Assembly: GCA_964601085.1 (NCBI GenBank)
Contig: CAZRLN010000004.1
Coordinates: 53,727-117,726 of the forward strand
Source of the DNA: UBA1444 sp964601085
Lineage (GTDB): Bacteria > Bacillota > Negativicutes > UBA1444
Length of the DNA stretch: 64,000 bases
Direction of reading: 5' to 3'
Positions 27,701 through 35,152 of this stretch are shown here, piece after piece (position 1 is the stretch's first letter; each line of letters starts with the position of its first letter). Under the pieces are notes generated by a model. It was not told the DNA's origin, ran no database searches, and was given only the letters and a program-made list of their open reading frames with translations. A program made the translations under genes and the position numbers.

Positions 27701-28468
27701 GACGCGAATCAGCGAACCATCCTTTTTCCGGATATCGGTTTCAAATTCCGCATATCCGTCCTGAAAAATCAGCGCCATTATTTTTTCAAAGAGGCCGGGA
27801 GCCGATTCCTGAAAGAAATCCTGACTGTTCATCCGGGAAATATCCACCGAATTAAAGCCGGTTAACTCCTCCATTTTCCGATTCCAACGCACTGGACAGC
27901 CTTGTTCGTCAAACAGATAGAAGACGCCGGGGAATGTATCGAGAATGGTGTCGGTGATTGCTTTTTCCTGGCGAATCTGATCAAATAGCATGGCGCTTGT
28001 CACTGCTACGGCGGCGAGAACGGAAATTTGCTCCCAAATCTTGATCTCGTGCTCGTCAAGCGGATGAACCTGGTCATTCCAGGACAATTGCAGAACGCCG
28101 ATGATTTGTTCTTCTGTCCGGAGCGGCAGTGAAATGGAAGTGGTAACGCGGGCAAAGCGGAGATCGTTAATCCGCCCGGGCCAGGTTTTATAGTTTTTGA
28201 CAACGAAGGCTTTACCGGTTCGATATACCTCCCCGATCGCCCCTTCACTGACTTTCATTCTGAGTCCGATCAGTCCGGCATCCAGACCGATGCCGACGCA
28301 TAGGCGCACGAACAATGGGTCAGTCTCTTCCGAGAGATAAATGGAAGCATTGGCCGCCCCAAAAATATTCATGGTTTGTTGCAGAAAATTTTTTAAGGCA
28401 TGTTCTGACTTTAGATCCCTGAGAAGCTGCATCGCGATGGTTTGCATCAAAATCTGCCGGGTTCGCAT
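24779..28468 (-). CDS. Multi-sensor GAF/PAS/GGDEF/EAL cyclic-di-GMP protein
   Basis: 1,229 residues on the minus strand. The start at 28468 is chosen because GGGAGGCGATTTC immediately precedes it; 29 extra codons are open upstream without a site. Order: GAF (about 10-150), PAS (165-280), PAS (295-410), a coiled coil (410-480), two more GAF domains (485-630 and 650-790), GGDEF (with RIGGDEFVV) and EAL. The EAL domain has EALLRW, NISPRQL, DDFGTGYSSL and VVAEGVES, so the metal and catalytic residues look intact. There are no membrane helices, so it should sense cytoplasmic signals and make or degrade c-di-GMP. Confidence 0.92.
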   Translation of the reverse strand: MRTRQILMQTIAMQLLRDLKSEHALKNFLQQTMNIFGAANASIYLSEETDPLFVRLCVGIGLDAGLIGLRMKVSEGAIGEVYRTGKAFVVKNYKTWPGRINDLRFARVTTSISLPLRTEEQIIGVLQLSWNDQVHPLDEHEIKIWEQISVLAAVAVTSAMLFDQIRQEKAITDTILDTFPGVFYLFDEQGCPVRWNRKMEELTGFNSVDISRMNSQDFFQESAPGLFEKIMALIFQDGYAEFETDIRKKDGSLIRVHIAGAPLTINGRQHIMSAGIDITDRYQAEKNLAHSEEKFRNIIECSPLGVHLYTLNDQGDLIFSMANPTVDRLLGVPIEALLGKKIEDAFPSLSETGLPDLLRAVARNQLPTQTFETNYRDDRVQGDFFVTVFHIAENSVAATFMDITQRKRMEEELRQHRDQLEQLVDNRTTALSAVNQELIAMNEEMATLNGELNNINQQLLTEIELRRIKEQELLLREQQYRAATRLVLRSSQAVDTSLESILKDALQLVGAPAGYIGLFNEVDQTVQFRQSIGPIDFMSLTPRPSDWGVMGQVVTSGEPQYIEDYQNYPRRVNEPALKRVTSLLSIPLKHDHRLVGVLSAHWLDTPGHLSSESIEIFRQYAELAAAVLDRDEMQNRLAQKNKLLQGLADSSAALLDELDLGSILNGILEKTITMAGIPHGFVYLFNLNGHSGFQIGKGRFDGHHDFSIDLNGGILAEVIRTDKMVVVRDYAHWPHRLTSPPYHEMTLIMQAPLKIGDKLIGILCLAAFGESVSLDPDKLDAVEHLASVAAIAVKNAISHDETRKLAYYDTLTGLANRANLNLWLEAEMIKAQNHEACGALFFIDLDDLKTINDTLGHSLGDGVIIAAGNHIREAIGMQAFIARIGGDEFVVIWPGQGDRAMIAQMADHLVQSLSQEYTISGERVHMSASVGVALYPDDGLTPDDILKNADSAMYAAKRNGRNCWSFFENTLQAEAYEKMILTNSLRRALEREELTLQFQPKVSLPDKKIAGFEALLRWNSAEHGSVSPYKFIPFAEQSGLIVPIGEWVIKEASQFVRQMDDKGLKGLHVAVNISPRQLSEEHFIDMVRDTIQKNSIAPDQLEFEVTESVLMETMEESILKLIELRTLGVGIALDDFGTGYSSLTYLRRLPVDTLKVDKSFIDGILGDEVQADLVGAIIDMAHTLNLTVVAEGVESEAQAEKLHQYHCDCIQGYVFSRPVHETTALALLQ

Positions 28469-28549
28469 GAAATCGCCTCCCGTCAATATGCAGGTAGTGC
28501 TCGGTGCTGTCGGGTCGGAGAACGGCGTATTGCTTGACCGGAAAAAGAA

Positions 28550-28580
28550 TGCCATTGGCTCCAGGAAAGGGCCAATGGCA
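28550..28580 (-). terminator. Terminator of the leucine dehydrogenase gene
   Basis: A perfect 10-bp inverted repeat TGCCATTGGC / GCCAATGGCA with an 11-base loop. Read on the minus strand it is followed by TTCTTTTTCC. It lies seven bases beyond the dehydrogenase stop. Confidence 0.8.
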
Positions 28581-28586
28581 AATTAA

Positions 28587-29663
28587 TTAACGCTGGGGCA
28601 AGAATATGGATTTGATTTTGCCGATGACGGCAATTCTATTTTCCGCCAACTGATCGGCGAGTTTGTAGGTGGGAATATTGTCGCGTTGCGACGCGGAAAA
28701 AATTGCGGCGAGATTGCGAGGGATAATCTCTACAGCCCGCAAGGCTCGTTCATGGTTGTAGCCGTCTTTTAATTCATCAGCGACATTGATGACTCCGCCG
28801 GCATTTATAATATAATCCGGCGCATATAAAATTCCCTGACTATGCAATCGGTCGCCATGCCGTGAGTCGGCCAACTGATTGTTGGCGGGGCCGGCGATAA
28901 TGCGGCAACGGAAACGCGGCAAGGTATCATCGTTGATGACCGCGCCCAAGGCAGCGGGGACAAAGATATCACAAGGGGTATCGTAGATGGCGTCAGGGGC
29001 AACGACCCGGGCGCCCGTTTCACGGTTAACTCGTTCAGCCTTGTTTGCCATGATGTCGGTGATCACTAGATCGGCGCCGTCTTCATGCAAGTATTTTGCC
29101 AGAGGATAGCCGACATTGCCAACCCCTTGAACGGCGATTGTTCGTCCGGCAAGTGATTCACTGCCCCATACAGCTTTGGCGGAAGTCCGGATCCCTTTCC
29201 AGACGCCTAGGGCGGTGACGGGAGAAGGATCGCCACTAGAACCGGGAATGGCGCTAAGTCCGCAGACAAAGTGGGTTTCGCGACGGATCAGATTCATTTC
29301 ATCAACGCTGGTGCCTACATCCTCAGCAGTAATAAAGCGCCCGACCAAGCTTTCAACGAAACGACCGAGAGCCCGGAACAACGATTCCGTTTTATCCGTT
29401 TGGGGATTGCCAATGATTACGGCTTTGCCGCCGCCATAATCAAGTCCGGCGGCGGCGCTTTTGTAAGTCATTCCTTTGGCGAGACGGCAGGCGTCTTCTA
29501 TCGCTTCGTTTTCACTGACATAGGGCCACATCCGAGTTCCGCCCAAGGCTGGTCCCAAGATAGTGCTGTGAATGGCGATAATCGCTTTTAAACCCGAAGG
29601 CCGGTCTTGGCAAACAATGAGTTGTTCGTAGCCGTCATTTTCCATGTAACTGAAAATGTTCAT
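28587..29663 (-). CDS. Leucine dehydrogenase (Glu/Leu/Phe/Val dehydrogenase family)
   Basis: 358 residues on the minus strand, close to the usual 360-370. It catalyses NAD-dependent reversible oxidative deamination of branched-chain amino acids. Substrate-domain motifs include LGPALGGTRMW and the catalytic-lysine segment AKGMTYKSAAAGLDYGGGKAVI region (read here as two pieces), with TAEDVGTS downstream. The Rossmann domain shows VQGVGNVGYPLAKYL, and PAALGAVIN and NAGGVINVADE follow. These fit leucine rather than glutamate dehydrogenase. The gene is monocistronic, ends in a terminator, and may supply branched-chain keto acids. Confidence 0.9.
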   Translation of the reverse strand: MNIFSYMENDGYEQLIVCQDRPSGLKAIIAIHSTILGPALGGTRMWPYVSENEAIEDACRLAKGMTYKSAAAGLDYGGGKAVIIGNPQTDKTESLFRALGRFVESLVGRFITAEDVGTSVDEMNLIRRETHFVCGLSAIPGSSGDPSPVTALGVWKGIRTSAKAVWGSESLAGRTIAVQGVGNVGYPLAKYLHEDGADLVITDIMANKAERVNRETGARVVAPDAIYDTPCDIFVPAALGAVINDDTLPRFRCRIIAGPANNQLADSRHGDRLHSQGILYAPDYIINAGGVINVADELKDGYNHERALRAVEIIPRNLAAIFSASQRDNIPTYKLADQLAENRIAVIGKIKSIFLPQR

Positions 29664-29926
29664 AGAAGTATCCCTCCAATCGGCTTGTCAGGTTCCTATC
29701 ACATTTTTCGATGCATGGTCGGGTGCGATCTTTATCGAAAGATTCTGTCGACTTTGCTTTATTCTGCAAAAGTGGCAAAAACTCCTGTAGACGAGAATTA
29801 TTTATTTCCTGAAACCCCATTATGCAATGGTGAATTTTCGTGGCTGAACCGATTTATAAAGGGGTTTTAAATTTTGCGTCGAATCAAAAAAATAGCGATA
29901 AGTGCTAATGGGAGGGGAAAATCACG

Positions 29927-30766
29927 GTGCAACACGACAACGGGAGAATACTGGAATGCTTCGATCATGTATTGCCATTTGTGAATGAATTGCTTGTGGA
30001 CGATGTCAGCGTTTGCATGACGGATTGCGAAAAAGTCCTGATGTATCAACCGGGCAAGAAATTTGATTTGAAAATTCAGCCGGGAAGGCCGCTGGAACCT
30101 AAAATGGCGGCGTACCAAGCCATTCATAAGCGGGAGCGGATCGTGACCCGCGTCGACGCTTCTCTGCATGGGATTCCCTTTATTGCTGTGGCGATTCCGA
30201 TCTATAACCAAGCCCGCGAAATCATCGGTTCGGCGATTGTTACCCAGTCGGTCGACCGGCAGGATACACTCCGCCAGGTAGCCGCAGCACTATCCGACAG
30301 TATAAGTATTCTGGCCAGCACGACCGAAGAAATATCGGCGCAGACCGAGGAGATTGCTGCAGTGAGCCAGACACTGGTGAAAGTGACTCGCGATTCCCAG
30401 GGACGGGTCCAGGAAACGGACCAGGTCATCGGGTTTATCAAGAACATTGCCGGCCAAACCAATCTATTGGGATTAAATGCCGCCATTGAAGCAGCCCGGG
30501 TGGGCGATCAGGGCCGTGGATTCGGTGTCGTGGCGCAGGAAATTCGCAAACTGGCGATTGATAGCGCGGACTCCATCAAAAAAATCGATGCGATTATTAA
30601 ATCGATTCAAGCCGACAGCAATCAGACCAATAGTCAAACGGAGCATATTAATGCGGTTTTGGGCGAAATCGCCAACGCAATCACCCAAGTGACTGCCGCC
30701 GTTCAGGAAGCCAATGACCAGGCGCGAAAACTTGGTGTAATGGCGGATGATCTGTTGCAGGCGTAA
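29927..30766 (+). CDS. Soluble methyl-accepting-chemotaxis-like signalling protein
   Basis: 279 residues from GTG 29927, behind GGGAGGGGAAAATCACG. There is no transmembrane segment or HAMP domain. The N-terminal 120 residues form a small PAS/Cache-like sensor with two cysteines in VCMTDCEK. The C-terminal part is a short chemoreceptor signalling hairpin with the conserved tip NLLGLNAAIEAARVGDQGRGFGVVAQEIRKL (shown in part). It should engage the CheA/CheW machinery in the cytoplasm. The signal is unknown; the cysteines might suggest redox or metal sensing, but this is speculative. Confidence 0.82.
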   Translation: MQHDNGRILECFDHVLPFVNELLVDDVSVCMTDCEKVLMYQPGKKFDLKIQPGRPLEPKMAAYQAIHKRERIVTRVDASLHGIPFIAVAIPIYNQAREIIGSAIVTQSVDRQDTLRQVAAALSDSISILASTTEEISAQTEEIAAVSQTLVKVTRDSQGRVQETDQVIGFIKNIAGQTNLLGLNAAIEAARVGDQGRGFGVVAQEIRKLAIDSADSIKKIDAIIKSIQADSNQTNSQTEHINAVLGEIANAITQVTAAVQEANDQARKLGVMADDLLQA

Positions 30767-30945
30767 TTCTCAGTGATAATCCGGAAATGATCTTTGATTC
30801 ATGGCTTTGGGAATCGACTCCTGAAGCCTGAATTTTTGTTTGTGGATACATATTTCAAATACTGTGACCTGGATGATACAATAAAAATAGTAAAAGTATA
30901 GGAATCGAGCCGAAATTGGAGAGGTTCAATAGGGAGGCGGTTGGT

Positions 30946-31788
30946 TTGGAATTTACGCAAATATTATGGTTCGTTTTTTTGGCATTTACCGTCTGGCCGA
31001 TGATCAAGCAGCAAAATTTGACCCGAGCCCGTTTCCGGGTGCATCAGGCGATTGAAAAGAAACGGGGATCCCGGCTGATTACCATGATACACAGACAGGA
31101 AGGGGTCAGTTTGCTAGGGATCCAGATCAGCCGGTACATTGATATCGAAGATTCGGAACAAGTTTTACGGGCCATACGGATGACGCCGGAGGACATGCCA
31201 ATCGATATTGTTTTGCATACTCCCGGTGGGCTGGTCCTCGCGGCCGAGCAGATTGCCCGGGCATTGATTCGTCACAAGGCGAAAGTATCAGTTATTATTC
31301 CGCATTTCGCGATGAGCGGCGGTACTTTGCTCGCGTTGGCAGCCGATGAAATCATTATGGACTGCAATGCGGTGCTCGGGCCGGTGGATCCGCAATTGGG
31401 CCAATATCCGGCTGCATCCATTTTGCAGGCAGTACAGCGTAAAAATATCGACCGCGTGGATGACAATACGCTGATTCTGGCGGATATGGCCGCCAAAGCC
31501 GTCCGACAGGTCGAGGATTTTGTGACGTTGATTCTGGAGGAAAAGACGTGCGACCGGGCCCGGGAACTTGCCAAAATGCTGACGGAAGGACGTTGGACGC
31601 ACGATTATCCGATTACCTGCGAAATGCTCAAGGGTATGGGGCTGCCGGTCAATACCTCGGACTTTCCGGAAGAGGTGTATGATTTGATGGAGCTATATCC
31701 GCAACCACCACAGCGCCGTCCGTCGGTGCAATATATTCCGTTGCCGTACGGGGAACGCGAACCCAAACCCAAGGGAACCGGATCGTAA
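30946..31788 (+). CDS. Membrane-anchored serine-protease-fold protein, SDH/SppA-ClpP superfamily
   Basis: 280 residues from TTG 30946, nine bases after GGGAGG; a further upstream TTG at 30916 lacks a site. An N-terminal hydrophobic helix (ILWFVFLAFTVWPMI) anchors the protein. The catalytic fold of the serine dehydrogenase proteinase family follows: DIVLHTPGG, then the nucleophile serine in HFAMSGGTLLALAADEI and GPVDPQLGQ. The family belongs to the ClpP/crotonase clan. It probably acts at the membrane on misfolded or membrane peptides. A ZIP transporter gene starts about 60 bases downstream. Confidence 0.82.
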   Translation: MEFTQILWFVFLAFTVWPMIKQQNLTRARFRVHQAIEKKRGSRLITMIHRQEGVSLLGIQISRYIDIEDSEQVLRAIRMTPEDMPIDIVLHTPGGLVLAAEQIARALIRHKAKVSVIIPHFAMSGGTLLALAADEIIMDCNAVLGPVDPQLGQYPAASILQAVQRKNIDRVDDNTLILADMAAKAVRQVEDFVTLILEEKTCDRARELAKMLTEGRWTHDYPITCEMLKGMGLPVNTSDFPEEVYDLMELYPQPPQRRPSVQYIPLPYGEREPKPKGTGS

Positions 31789-31850
31789 TCGACAATGGGC
31801 AAGATCGTGCAAACCAATGGATCATCAGGCGGGAAAGGGGCAGTCGGTCA

Positions 31851-32669
31851 ATGGAATGGTTTCAATCGATCTCGCCAGTGACGCAGGCGTTGCTCGCAAC
31901 GTTGTTTACCTGGGGCGTGACGGCATTGGGAGCGGCGCTGGTGTTTTTTTTCAAATCGATCAACAAGACGGTATTGAATGGGATGCTGGGGTTTGCAGCC
32001 GGGGTGATGATTGCGGCAAGCTTTTGGTCTTTGTTGGCGCCAGCGATTGAAATGGCAGGGGATCTGGGACAGAGGGCGTGGTTGACGGCTGCTGTTGGCT
32101 TTCTGGCTGGCGGATGTTTTTTATGGCTGGTGGATATCACTCTGCCGCATTTACACATGGGCCTGGAAAAGGACAAAGCCGAGGGGATCAAGACGACTTG
32201 GCAGCGCAGCGTCTTGTTGGTGCTTGCCATAACCCTGCACAACATTCCGGAAGGATTGGCTGTTGGCGTCGCTTTCGGCGGGGCCGCCTACCACCTGCCT
32301 TCGGCGTCGTTGACCGGGGCTTTGGCTTTGGCTGTTGGAATCGGTTTGCAAAACTTTCCGGAAGGGGCGGCTGTGTCCATTCCGCTGCGCCGGGAAGGGT
32401 TCAGCCGTACCAAGGCGTTTGTCTATGGACAGGCTTCCGGCCTGGTGGAACCGTTGGCGGGTGTTTTGGGAGCCTTTGCAGTAACCTCCATGCGCCAAAT
32501 ATTGCCCTATGCGTTGGCGTTTGCCGCCGGGGCAATGATCTATGTCGTGGTGGAAGAACTGATTCCCGAAGCACAAAACAATTCGGGCGGCAATTCCACA
32601 AATATTGCAACCCTCGGTTGCATGGCCGGCTTTGCGGTGATGATGATTCTGGATGTCGCTTTGGGATGA
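31851..32669 (+). CDS. ZIP-family divalent metal transporter (ZupT-like)
   Basis: 272 residues with eight predicted helices. Helix IV carries LHNIPEGLAVGVAFGG and helix V LQNFPEGAAVSIPLRR, the two metal-binding HNxPEG / QNFPEG motifs of ZIP carriers. A His-containing loop (LPHLHMG) sits between helices III and IV. It should import zinc, iron or manganese. The RBS is GGGAAAGGGG. The gene lies about 60 bases after the membrane protease gene and may share its transcript; a new promoter follows for the next gene. Confidence 0.9.
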   Translation: MEWFQSISPVTQALLATLFTWGVTALGAALVFFFKSINKTVLNGMLGFAAGVMIAASFWSLLAPAIEMAGDLGQRAWLTAAVGFLAGGCFLWLVDITLPHLHMGLEKDKAEGIKTTWQRSVLLVLAITLHNIPEGLAVGVAFGGAAYHLPSASLTGALALAVGIGLQNFPEGAAVSIPLRREGFSRTKAFVYGQASGLVEPLAGVLGAFAVTSMRQILPYALAFAAGAMIYVVVEELIPEAQNNSGGNSTNIATLGCMAGFAVMMILDVALG

Positions 32670-32697
32670 AATTTACCGTGAGAAGGCAACTACGGGA

Positions 32698-32728
32698 TTG
32701 ATAATTTTTCTGAAAATTATGTTATAAT
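32698..32728 (+). promoter_or_regulatory. Putative sigma-A promoter upstream of the uspA-like gene
   Basis: TTGATA at 32698-32703 and an extended -10 TGTTATAAT ending at 32728. The spacer is 19 bases, long, but the extended -10 compensates. Confidence 0.5.
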
Positions 32729-32772
32729 TTTTATGGCGAACCGATCAACATATTGCTGGGAGGTGCGTTCCT

Positions 32773-33234
32773 ATGACCCGACCGCAAAAGATTCTGGTCG
32801 CGTACGATGGCTCCGCCCACAGCCGGGAAGCCTTGATGTGGGCTCTTGACCTCAGTATGGTCTCCGGTGCTTCCGTTGTCGCGGTAAAAGTAGTGGAACC
32901 GGTGGAAATGAATCGGGCGTATGCACTATATGAGGCAGGATATGGCACGACTCTCTCCGAACGGTTCGAAGCGATGCACAAAATTGACGTCCAACAAATG
33001 AAAGACGCAGTGGATTCGGGAAAACGCAAGGGCATAAACGTGAAAACAGAGATGCTGTCAGGCAATGTGGCGGCGGCGATTATCGATTATGCAATAAAAA
33101 ACGGCGTGGATTTGATTGTCGCCGGGACCAAAGGTCATGGGGCGCTGGCTGAACTGCTGATCGGCAGTGTGACACGAAATCTGGTTAGTTTGTCGCCACT
33201 GCCGGTGTTGGTCGTAAAAGGTCCGGAAGGCTGA
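32773..33234 (+). CDS. Universal stress protein (UspA family)
   Basis: 153 residues, one UspA domain. It starts KILVAYDGSAHSREAL and ends in the ATP-binding loop GTKGHGALAELLIGSVTRNLV followed by PLPVLVVKG, shown here in part. The G-x2-G-x9-G(S/T) pattern indicates an ATP-binding type. AGGTGCG precedes the ATG. It has its own promoter and terminator, so it is transcribed alone. The general role is stress tolerance in the cytoplasm. Confidence 0.92.
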   Translation: MTRPQKILVAYDGSAHSREALMWALDLSMVSGASVVAVKVVEPVEMNRAYALYEAGYGTTLSERFEAMHKIDVQQMKDAVDSGKRKGINVKTEMLSGNVAAAIIDYAIKNGVDLIVAGTKGHGALAELLIGSVTRNLVSLSPLPVLVVKGPEG

Positions 33235-33256
33235 CCATGGTGAATCAAGGACTATC

Positions 33257-33288
33257 AACCGGTCCCGGGTGTTCGGGATCGGTTTTTT
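33257..33288 (+). terminator. Terminator after the universal stress gene
   Basis: AACCGGTCCCG / CGGGATCGGTT hairpin with loop GGTGTT, followed by six Ts. Confidence 0.9.
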
Positions 33289-33388
33289 GTTGGTTTCCGG
33301 TCGACACGCGGGAAGATTGGCGGTAAAATAGCAGATGGTTGAACAAATTCGGAGCTTTTGACAGCGTTCGACGTGAGGAAGTGACAGT

Positions 33389-35152
33389 TTGACGGAGTTG
33401 GCGAAAACCAATGAACTGTCTCGGGACGAAGCTAATCTTGTCTGCATTCAAAATCTATCGTTTCAGTATTCTACAGGTGGTAGACCGGCGTTGGATAATA
33501 TCAGCCTGACGATCCCCAACGGACAGTTGGTCCTCATCATGGGGGCCGGCGGTGCGGGAAAATCGACGTTGCTCAATACTTTCAACGGCTTGATTCCTCA
33601 TTTCCTAAAAGGGGCCATGTTGGGATCGATCCGGATCGCCGGCGTGAATCCTGGACAAATAGGGGTCAGCGCCATGGCAGGCATCGTTGGGCTTGTATTC
33701 CAGGATTTCGAGGCGCAGCTGTTTTCCACTCGTGTGGATCTGGAATTGGCCTTTGGCCTGGAAAATAGCGGCCTAGACCGGCGGGAGATGCGCGAACGGG
33801 TCCGGCGGATCTGCGCTGCCATCGGTTTGCAGGGATTGGAGAGCCGGGAGCCGTCCGGACTCTCCGGTGGACAGAAGCAACGTCTGGCCATCGGTGCGGT
33901 GTTGGCGGCGGAACCACAGGTCCTGTGCCTGGATGAGCCGACGACCGATCTAGATCCGGCGGGGAAAACCGGGATTTTTGCTTTGCTGCGGCAATTGCGC
34001 GTCGCTCCGGACCGCTGCTCCGGGCTGGGCGTGGAAACGATCGTTGTGATTGAGCACGAAACCGAAGAGGCGTCCTGCGCGGACCGGATCATCCTTCTGG
34101 AGAACGGGCGGGTTGTCGCCGATGGGCCGGCGTCTGCCATTCTGATCGATGTGGAGCTGTTCGAACGTCTCGGCTTGATGCCGTTTCCTATTTGCGCCTA
34201 TTTTCATCGCTTGGGATTCGGCAGGGATTCCTTGCCGCTTTCGCTGGCGTCGGCGGAAGAACTGTTTCACCGGGAGAATCTGTGCGTGGACCGGGAAGCG
34301 GTACAACGGCTGATGGCCGAGGATGCGGTGCGGGCTCTGCTGTACGGGAACGAGATCATCCAAACTCGGGGATTGTGTTTTTCTTTCGATGATCAAGAAG
34401 TCTTGAAAGGAATCGAACTCTGCATCCGGGAACGTGAGTTTGTCGCAATCCTGGGCGCGAACGGCAGCGGAAAAACTACCCTGGTCAAACACTTTAACGG
34501 CTTGTTGCGGCCGCAACAGGGAGAGATTCTGTTGGCCGGCGCCAACAGCCGGAACTTGTCGATCTACGAAATGGGTCAAATCGTCGGTTATGTTTTTCAA
34601 AACCCGGACCAGCAGATTTTCTGCGACACGGTGTATCAAGAAGTTGCCTTTGCCTTGAAACTCCGGGGTCTTGACGAAAAGGAAACGGGGTTGCGGGTGC
34701 AGGAAGCGTTGGCGGCGGTGGGATTGTCCGGTCGCGATACCGAGGATCCCTTTTCCCTGACCAAGGGGCAACGGCAGCGGGTGGCGCTGGCGTCGGTTTT
34801 GGCGATGAAACCGCGAGTGCTGGTGCTGGACGAGCCGACGACCGGCCTGGACTACAAGGACCAGCGGCGAATGATGGAATTGATCCGGGAACTGAATCAA
34901 GCCGGGAACACCATCGTGATGATCACCCATACGATGTGGGTGGTTGCCGAATACGCCCATCGGGTGCTGTTGCTACAGGAGGGCAGGTTGATCGCCGACG
35001 CCGGAACGCGGGCCATTTTTGCCGATGAAGAGTTGTTGGCGCAGGCGGAAGTTCGTCCGCCGCAGATCACGCAATTGGCGAACCGGCTCGGCATTCCCGC
35101 CTTGTCGGTCGAGGAACTGTTGGCGTGTACCCGGAGGGGAGCTAGCCGATGA
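33389..35152 (+). CDS. Fused ECF-type ABC ATPase (EcfA-EcfA')
   Basis: 587 residues from TTG 33389, behind GTGAGGAAGTG. Two complete ATPase halves lie in tandem. The first has Walker A GAGGAGKST, signature LSGGQKQR and DEPTTDLD; the second has Walker A GANGSGKTT, a degenerate signature LTKGQRQR and DEPTTGLD. Each half has the Q-loop VFQ of cobalt/vitamin importers. It overlaps the next gene by four bases (ATGA). The pair powers an energy-coupling-factor vitamin or metal transporter. The substrate cannot be read from the ATPase. Confidence 0.9.
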   Translation: MTELAKTNELSRDEANLVCIQNLSFQYSTGGRPALDNISLTIPNGQLVLIMGAGGAGKSTLLNTFNGLIPHFLKGAMLGSIRIAGVNPGQIGVSAMAGIVGLVFQDFEAQLFSTRVDLELAFGLENSGLDRREMRERVRRICAAIGLQGLESREPSGLSGGQKQRLAIGAVLAAEPQVLCLDEPTTDLDPAGKTGIFALLRQLRVAPDRCSGLGVETIVVIEHETEEASCADRIILLENGRVVADGPASAILIDVELFERLGLMPFPICAYFHRLGFGRDSLPLSLASAEELFHRENLCVDREAVQRLMAEDAVRALLYGNEIIQTRGLCFSFDDQEVLKGIELCIREREFVAILGANGSGKTTLVKHFNGLLRPQQGEILLAGANSRNLSIYEMGQIVGYVFQNPDQQIFCDTVYQEVAFALKLRGLDEKETGLRVQEALAAVGLSGRDTEDPFSLTKGQRQRVALASVLAMKPRVLVLDEPTTGLDYKDQRRMMELIRELNQAGNTIVMITHTMWVVAEYAHRVLLLQEGRLIADAGTRAIFADEELLAQAEVRPPQITQLANRLGIPALSVEELLACTRRGASR

